Of a stretch of 26,813 nt of DNA, positions 23,642 to 26,813 are shown piece by piece. The stretch spans positions 1 to 26,813 of the forward strand of contig JBBQTU010000026.1 in assembly GCA_038213005.1 (NCBI GenBank). The letters run 5' to 3'. The position numbers and the translations under genes were made by a program. Under the pieces are notes generated by a model. That model searched no databases. It saw only the letters and a list, made by a program, of their open reading frames with translations, and was not told the DNA's origin. How positions within the stretch are numbered: the stretch's first letter is position 1; the number at the start of each line of letters is the position of its first letter. The stretch comes from JBBQTU01 sp038213005 (GTDB lineage Bacteria > Planctomycetota > Phycisphaerae > Tepidisphaerales > Tepidisphaeraceae).

Positions 23642-24883
23642 TCAGTGCGGCATCGGATAACGCCCGCACAGCGCCGCCACCTCGCCGCGAATCGCCGCAA
23701 GCGTGCCCTCGTTGCTGCGCGCCAGCACCGCGCGATGGATAAAGTCGGCGACCGTCTCCATCTCCGCTTCCTTCAGCCCGCGGGTCGTGATCGCTGGCGT
23801 GCCCAGGCGAATGCCGCTGGTGATCCGCGGCGGCCGCGGATCATTCGGAATGCCGTTGCAGTTGGCGATGATCCCGGCCTTCTCCAGCGTTGTCGCCACG
23901 ACGATGCCCGTCAGTTCCGCATCGACCGTCCGAAGGTCCACCAGCATCAGGTGGTTGTCCGTGCCGCCGCTCACCAGCCGATACCCTCGCTTGGTCAGCG
24001 CCGCCGCCAGCGCCTTGGCGTTCACCACCACCTGCTTGATATATCCCTGATATTCCGGGCGAAGCGCCTCGCCAAACGCCACCGCCTTGGCCGCAATCAC
24101 GTGCATCAGCGGCCCGCCCTGCAATCCCGGAAATACCGCCCTGTTGATCTGCTTCGCCAGCGCCTCATCATTCGTCAGAATCAGCCCGCCGCGCGGCCCG
24201 CGAAGCGTCTTATGCGTCGTCGTGGTGACAATATGCGCATGCGGAAACGGCGACGGATGCTGCCCGCCAACCACCAGCCCCGCGATGTGGGCAATGTCGG
24301 CCATCAGGTACGCCCCCACCTCATCCGCGATCTTCCTGAACTGCAGAAAGTCGATCACGCGCGAATACGCGCTGTAACCGCAGAGGATCATCTTGGGCTT
24401 AACCTGGTGGGCCTTGGCACGCACCGAATCGAAGTCAATTATCTCGGTCTTGGGGTCCAGTTCATAATGATCCGGCTTGAAGAAAATCGCCGACGCATTG
24501 AGCTTCATGCCATGCGAAAGGTGCCCGCCCGATGCGAGGTTCAGGCTGATAAAGCTGTCCCCCTGCTTCATCATCGCCATAAACGCCGCCAGATTGGCGC
24601 TGGCGCCTGAGTGCGGCTGAACATTCGCGAACTTGCAGCCGAACATCTGCTTGGCCCGCTCAATGGCGAGCGTCTCAATCTGGTCGTAGTTCCCGCAACC
24701 CTGGTAATACCGGGCAGCCGGGTATCCCTCGGCGTACTTGTTGGTGAGGCAGCTTCCCTGAGCCTCCATCACGGCCGACGACACATGGTTCTCGCTGGCG
24801 ATCAGTTCCAATGTGGATGCCTGACGCTGCTGCTCCTGCTTGATAAGGTCGGCAATCTGCCGGTCACTGGTGGCAAGGCTCAT
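23642..24883 (-). CDS. glyA: Serine hydroxymethyltransferase
   Basis: This PLP enzyme interconverts serine and glycine with tetrahydrofolate and supplies one-carbon units. The 413-residue product has the family length. Motifs are LELIASENHVSS near the N-terminus, NKYAEGYP and YYQGCGNYD. The PLP-binding Lys225 is in TTTTHKTLRGPRGG, and IRLGTPAITTRG lies near the C-terminus. The start ATG at 24883 has a GGAG ribosome-binding site about 9 bases upstream. It is a single gene, followed by two hairpins and then bpt. Confidence 0.97.
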   Translation of the reverse strand: MSLATSDRQIADLIKQEQQRQASTLELIASENHVSSAVMEAQGSCLTNKYAEGYPAARYYQGCGNYDQIETLAIERAKQMFGCKFANVQPHSGASANLAAFMAMMKQGDSFISLNLASGGHLSHGMKLNASAIFFKPDHYELDPKTEIIDFDSVRAKAHQVKPKMILCGYSAYSRVIDFLQFRKIADEVGAYLMADIAHIAGLVVGGQHPSPFPHAHIVTTTTHKTLRGPRGGLILTNDEALAKQINRAVFPGLQGGPLMHVIAAKAVAFGEALRPEYQGYIKQVVVNAKALAAALTKRGYRLVSGGTDNHLMLVDLRTVDAELTGIVVATTLEKAGIIANCNGIPNDPRPPRITSGIRLGTPAITTRGLKEAEMETVADFIHRAVLARSNEGTLAAIRGEVAALCGRYPMPH

Positions 24884-24951
24884 TTTTGATTCTCCGTTTG
24901 GGAATGAACGGGCGGGATTCTAGCCATTCCATGTCCCATCCACCAGTGCAA

Positions 24952-25141
24952 TCACGCAACGTCCAAGCGATCCAGGTTCATCGTCTTCTTCCAGGCCGCG
25001 ACAAAGTCGTGGACAAACTTATCCGCTGCGTCCGAACTCCCCTAAACTTCAGCCAAGGCTCGCAATTGGGAGTCTGTCGCCCCCCAGCCAGGTCCTTTCG
25101 GCACCCCAATAGATGTCTTCCTCCGGCTCCCAGATGTCCTC
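24952..25141 (-). pseudogene. katG: Decayed catalase-peroxidase (katG) remnant
   Basis: Two pieces of KatG are fused. The upstream piece (25141 down to about 25076) reads EDIWEPEEDIYWGAERTWLG, matching the N-terminal domain just before the Tyr of the Met-Tyr-Trp adduct region. The downstream piece (25074 to 24952), in another frame, reads DSQLRALAEV, a TAG stop, then GSSDAADKFVHDFVAAW and MNLDRLDVA. This is the normal KatG C-terminus, in which the TAG replaces the Tyr of EVYG. Roughly 450-500 residues between the pieces are missing, and the N-terminal 190 or so are also absent. The fragment cannot make an enzyme. KatG identity rests on recognised family motifs in both pieces. Confidence 0.8.
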
Positions 25142-25206
25142 GGCCACATTCCAGTCCATCGCGCCCGGTGCACCCCGGCCGGCCCATTCCCCGCGGCTCT
25201 TCGATA

Positions 25207-25316
25207 GACTTACGTGCGATCGGAGGGGTCAGATGCGCACATTCTTCAGGGGTGGGGGGAGGGGGTCGAGAGATCAGTTCGGATAAGGACTTACGTGCAG
25301 ATTGGGGGTCAAGGTG
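25207..25316. repeat. Pair of imperfect direct repeats
   Basis: Two 29-base copies (25207-25235 and 25288-25316) share GACTTACGTGC, then a G-rich part with GGGGTCA or GGGTCA. They lie 81 bases apart just upstream of the katG remnant. They resemble REP-type sequence associated with Y1 transposases, but no hairpin was confirmed. Confidence 0.5.
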
Positions 25317-25368
25317 ATCAAGTTTCTTTTGTCAGCGGTCATTAGTCGTAAGTCATCAGGAACGTGAT

Positions 25369-25431
25369 ACGTGATACGTGGAGCGTGATGGTGAGAAGAG
25401 CATACAACGTAGAGCGTATAACGTAAACTAA
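25369..25431. repeat. ACGT-rich degenerate repeat block
   Basis: ACGTGATACGTGATACGTGG begins a run of ACGT or GCGT units at 8-10 base spacing, continuing through ACAACGTAGAGCGTATAACGTAAAC. Part of it matches the reverse complement of the tract at 1262-1289. Such blocks are dispersed intergenic repeats in some planctomycete-like genomes; spurious frames across them should not be annotated as genes. Confidence 0.6.
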
Positions 25432-25596
25432 CGCCTGATTGGTGATTGTTGATTGACCATGCGAGGAAGCACCGAGTCAGGATTCCTGTCCGATGCTGCG
25501 GCGGATTGGATGCCACTACATGTTAGGTAGGAGATTCGCACGGGATAATCGGGCTTGGGTGATGCGATTATCTGCGGTTAATGGCCGGATATTCAC

Positions 25597-25609
25597 TTGT
25601 CAAAGAGCA
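25597..25609 (-). promoter_or_regulatory. boxA-like antitermination motif
   Basis: On the minus strand TGCTCTTTGACAA differs by one base from the E. coli rRNA boxA core TGCTCTTTAACAA. boxA binds NusB-S10 and normally precedes rRNA genes and some CRISPR arrays. Neither follows here, so it may be a chance match or a detached leader fragment. Confidence 0.3.
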
Positions 25610-25734
25610 CCACGGTCGGCGCACACACTGGGCTCCACGGCTAAGTGTGGCGAGTATATGATAGGGCGATGGACGGGTCAATTCTGACTTGAGAAATGTT
25701 TTGTTTTCCGGGTGGCCCCGCCGGGGCAGTCTCC

Positions 25735-26083
25735 CGGTTCATTCCCTTTTCGGGCCGGCAATCTATAAGGCTGGGAGTTCCAATGCTAATGTGGGAGGTC
25801 ACCTTTGCCTCTTCGGTTCATTCCCCCTGGGCCTCAAGCAGCAAGTGGTCAAAGGCTGCGAAGTCGTCGTCCGTGCGAAAGAGTTTGACCCGCCCGGCAG
25901 AGCGATTGAGCACGTGATAAATCCACCCGCCCGGAGCGATGCGAGGTCGTCTTGGCATGCGTACCATGATAGCGAACAACCCGAATACGAGCCAACTACC
26001 TGCGTCCCGGTTGATTCCCTTTTTCTCTTCCGCTAATGTGGAATGTCACCTTTTTTCTCTTTAATGTGCAATGTCACCTTTTT
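25735..26083. repeat. REP-like repeat cluster around a transposase stub
   Basis: Two short repeat types alternate. CGGTT[C/G]ATTCCC occurs at 25735, 25814 and 26008. [C/T]TAATGTGNNANGTCACCTTT occurs at 25786, 26033 and 26061. They bracket the RAYT-like fragment at 25818-25967. Repeated units flanking a Y1 transposase gene are typical of REP/RAYT elements. Confidence 0.55.
25818..25967 (-). pseudogene. REP-associated tyrosine (Y1) transposase, N-terminal stub
   Basis: The 49 codons begin MVRMPRRPRIAPGGWIYHVL and continue NRSAGRVKLFRTDDDFAAFD before a TGA. This matches the conserved start of RAYT/Y1 transposases (MPRRPR, GGYVYHVLNR, LF..D.DY.AF). The HUH catalytic motif and the active-site Tyr lie further on and are missing. 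The TGA falls inside one of the CGGTTCATTCCC repeats, so the gene seems to have been cut by repeat-associated rearrangement. It is not functional as a transposase. Confidence 0.75.
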
Positions 26084-26151
26084 CTCTTCCTTTCCTGTTC
26101 GCGGGCGGTAAACAGTTACCTATAGGTGTTGTCCAGGCGACAGCGGGTGTG

Positions 26152-26616
26152 CTATCTCAGGTACCGTACTATTATGCATTGGCCATCAAAGTCGAGCTCG
26201 CGCAGCGTGGCGAGCATTACGCGAAGTGCCAACTCTTCAGACAGGCCCCCTGTCCCGGCTCCAATGATCGGCATCGCTATCGATGTATAATGTTTGGATC
26301 TTGCAATGCCTATCGCATTCCCAACGCTTTCTCGGACCGACGCTTCAGAAGCACGCCATAGCAGGCTCAAACCTGCCACATGGATTATGGCCTTAAAGGG
26401 CAGCCGACCGCCGCCGGTCTCAACGGCACCGCCCAGAGGAATCGGTCCATGCTTTGCCAGCTCCCGGAACGGTGCGTAACCCGCCCTTCGCTTTATGGCT
26501 CCCGAAACTCCCTGGGGAAGCAAAAGCCACCATGGAATGATGTTGCGGTTCCAGGTATTCACGATCACCTCAACGTTCTGATCCAGTAAATCACCCTCCA
26601 CTATCAACATCTTCAT
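26152..26616 (-). CDS. Macro-domain protein (ADP-ribose-binding fold)
   Basis: This 154-residue single macro-domain protein probably binds ADP-ribose or removes ADP-ribose or acetyl groups from it. The family layout is visible: LIVEGDLLDQNVEVIVN (ADP-ribose loop start), GVSGAIKRRAG, GAVETGGGRLPFKAIIHVAG and AMPIIGAGTGGLSEE (phosphate loop). The stretch after the first loop is WNRNIIPWWLLLPQG instead of the usual AAN-x-x-L-GGGG, which marks a distinct macro-domain subgroup. The start overlaps the upstream small membrane-protein gene by 26 bases, which suggests translational coupling. Repeat-rich DNA follows its 3' end. Confidence 0.87.
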   Translation of the reverse strand: MKMLIVEGDLLDQNVEVIVNTWNRNIIPWWLLLPQGVSGAIKRRAGYAPFRELAKHGPIPLGGAVETGGGRLPFKAIIHVAGLSLLWRASEASVRESVGNAIGIARSKHYTSIAMPIIGAGTGGLSEELALRVMLATLRELDFDGQCIIVRYLR

Positions 26617-26773
26617 GTTTTGCCTGTTTGGAACGTCTGAGGTTGATGACGCTAGTCAACCAGCTATTCAAAAAATCGAACACCAGCACCACCGTCGCCC
26701 AGCAGCACAATGACCATATCAGCGTCAACGCGATACGGACCAGCAAAGGGGACACCGGACATTTGCGACTCAT
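26591..26773 (-). CDS. Small membrane protein upstream of the macro-domain gene
   Basis: The family is not recognised. The 60-residue product has one long hydrophobic stretch (about residues 9-42, LLVRIALTLIWSLCCWATVV and on to FLNSWL). A basic and then acidic tail follows (LRRSKQAKHEDVDSGG). The ATG at 26773 has a GGAG about 9 bases upstream. It overlaps the macro-domain gene by 26 bases on the same strand, so the two are probably expressed together. The 40 bases to the right window edge show no further gene. Confidence 0.55.
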   Translation of the reverse strand: MSRKCPVSPLLVRIALTLIWSLCCWATVVLVFDFLNSWLTSVINLRRSKQAKHEDVDSGG

Positions 26774-26813
26774 TCTGTGTCTCCAAGTGGTATCTTCCGC
26801 GGCCGGCCGGGAT

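Larger units (their letters stand above)
24884..26151. other. Gene-poor relic and repeat island
   Basis: About 1.27 kb lacks any intact gene. It contains the katG remnant, the paired direct repeats, the ACGT block, the boxA-like motif and the REP/RAYT cluster. The longer open frames here (for example 24886-25317 on the plus strand) have no family-like features and run through these relics. Confidence 0.7.

Noticed and set aside
24886..25317. A 143-codon plus-strand frame after glyA.
   Set aside because: It runs across the katG remnant in the wrong strand and through direct repeats, with no coding-like features.
25274..25516. An 80-codon minus-strand frame across the ACGT repeat block.
   Set aside because: Its His/Tyr/Arg-rich product is the translation of the repeat itself.

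Overview
The window looks like chromosomal DNA of a GC-rich Gram-negative-type bacterium, most likely a planctomycete (Phycisphaerae-like). This is inferred from the mix of genes: a eukaryote-type (GT3) glycogen synthase, RNase Y, a Bpt/Ate1-type aminoacyl-tRNA-protein transferase, a PadR-coupled membrane protein with a pseudopilin-like tail, and ACGT-rich and REP/RAYT-type intergenic repeats. No rRNA, tRNA, CRISPR array or phage structural gene was seen.

Left end (1-1340): the 3' part of a PAS-domain sensor gene, then the C-terminal half of an IS4-type transposase that is cut off at an ACGT-rich repeat. Positions 1369-8400: a large cytoplasmic beta-galactosidase converges with, and slightly overlaps, an acylphosphatase gene. 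Next is a minus-strand nickel/cobalt ECF-transporter operon, nikR, a 46-residue CbiM-like peptide, cbiQ and cbiO, with a NikR-type operator over the nikR start. Upstream of it is a GT4 glycosyltransferase gene. No full-length substrate-binding component (CbiM/NikM) is present in the window.

Positions 8400-14806: nth (endonuclease III) converges with rny (RNase Y) across a perfect 12-bp hairpin. Behind rny lie a small membrane protein gene and a stand-alone rpsR with its own intrinsic terminator. A padR gene overlaps a 589-residue membrane protein gene of unknown function. A BrnT/BrnA-like toxin-antitoxin pair follows. Positions 14812-22240: a glycogen synthase with a long disordered N-terminal extension is divergent from a hybrid PAS-PAS histidine kinase. 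Then comes a plus-strand set: ThuA-like protein, cmk, plsC and a MazG-like pyrophosphohydrolase. Positions 22243-24883 are minus strand: a single-domain response regulator, bpt and glyA.

Right end (24884-26813): about 1.3 kb with no intact gene. It holds a decayed katG remnant (internal deletion plus a nonsense codon), paired direct repeats, an ACGT-repeat block, a boxA-like motif and the N-terminal stub of a REP-associated transposase among REP-like repeats. A macro-domain protein gene and an overlapping small membrane protein gene close the window. The most notable signal is the NikR-controlled ECF operon, in which a 46-residue peptide with a CbiM-like metal-binding N-terminus sits where the substrate component would be expected.
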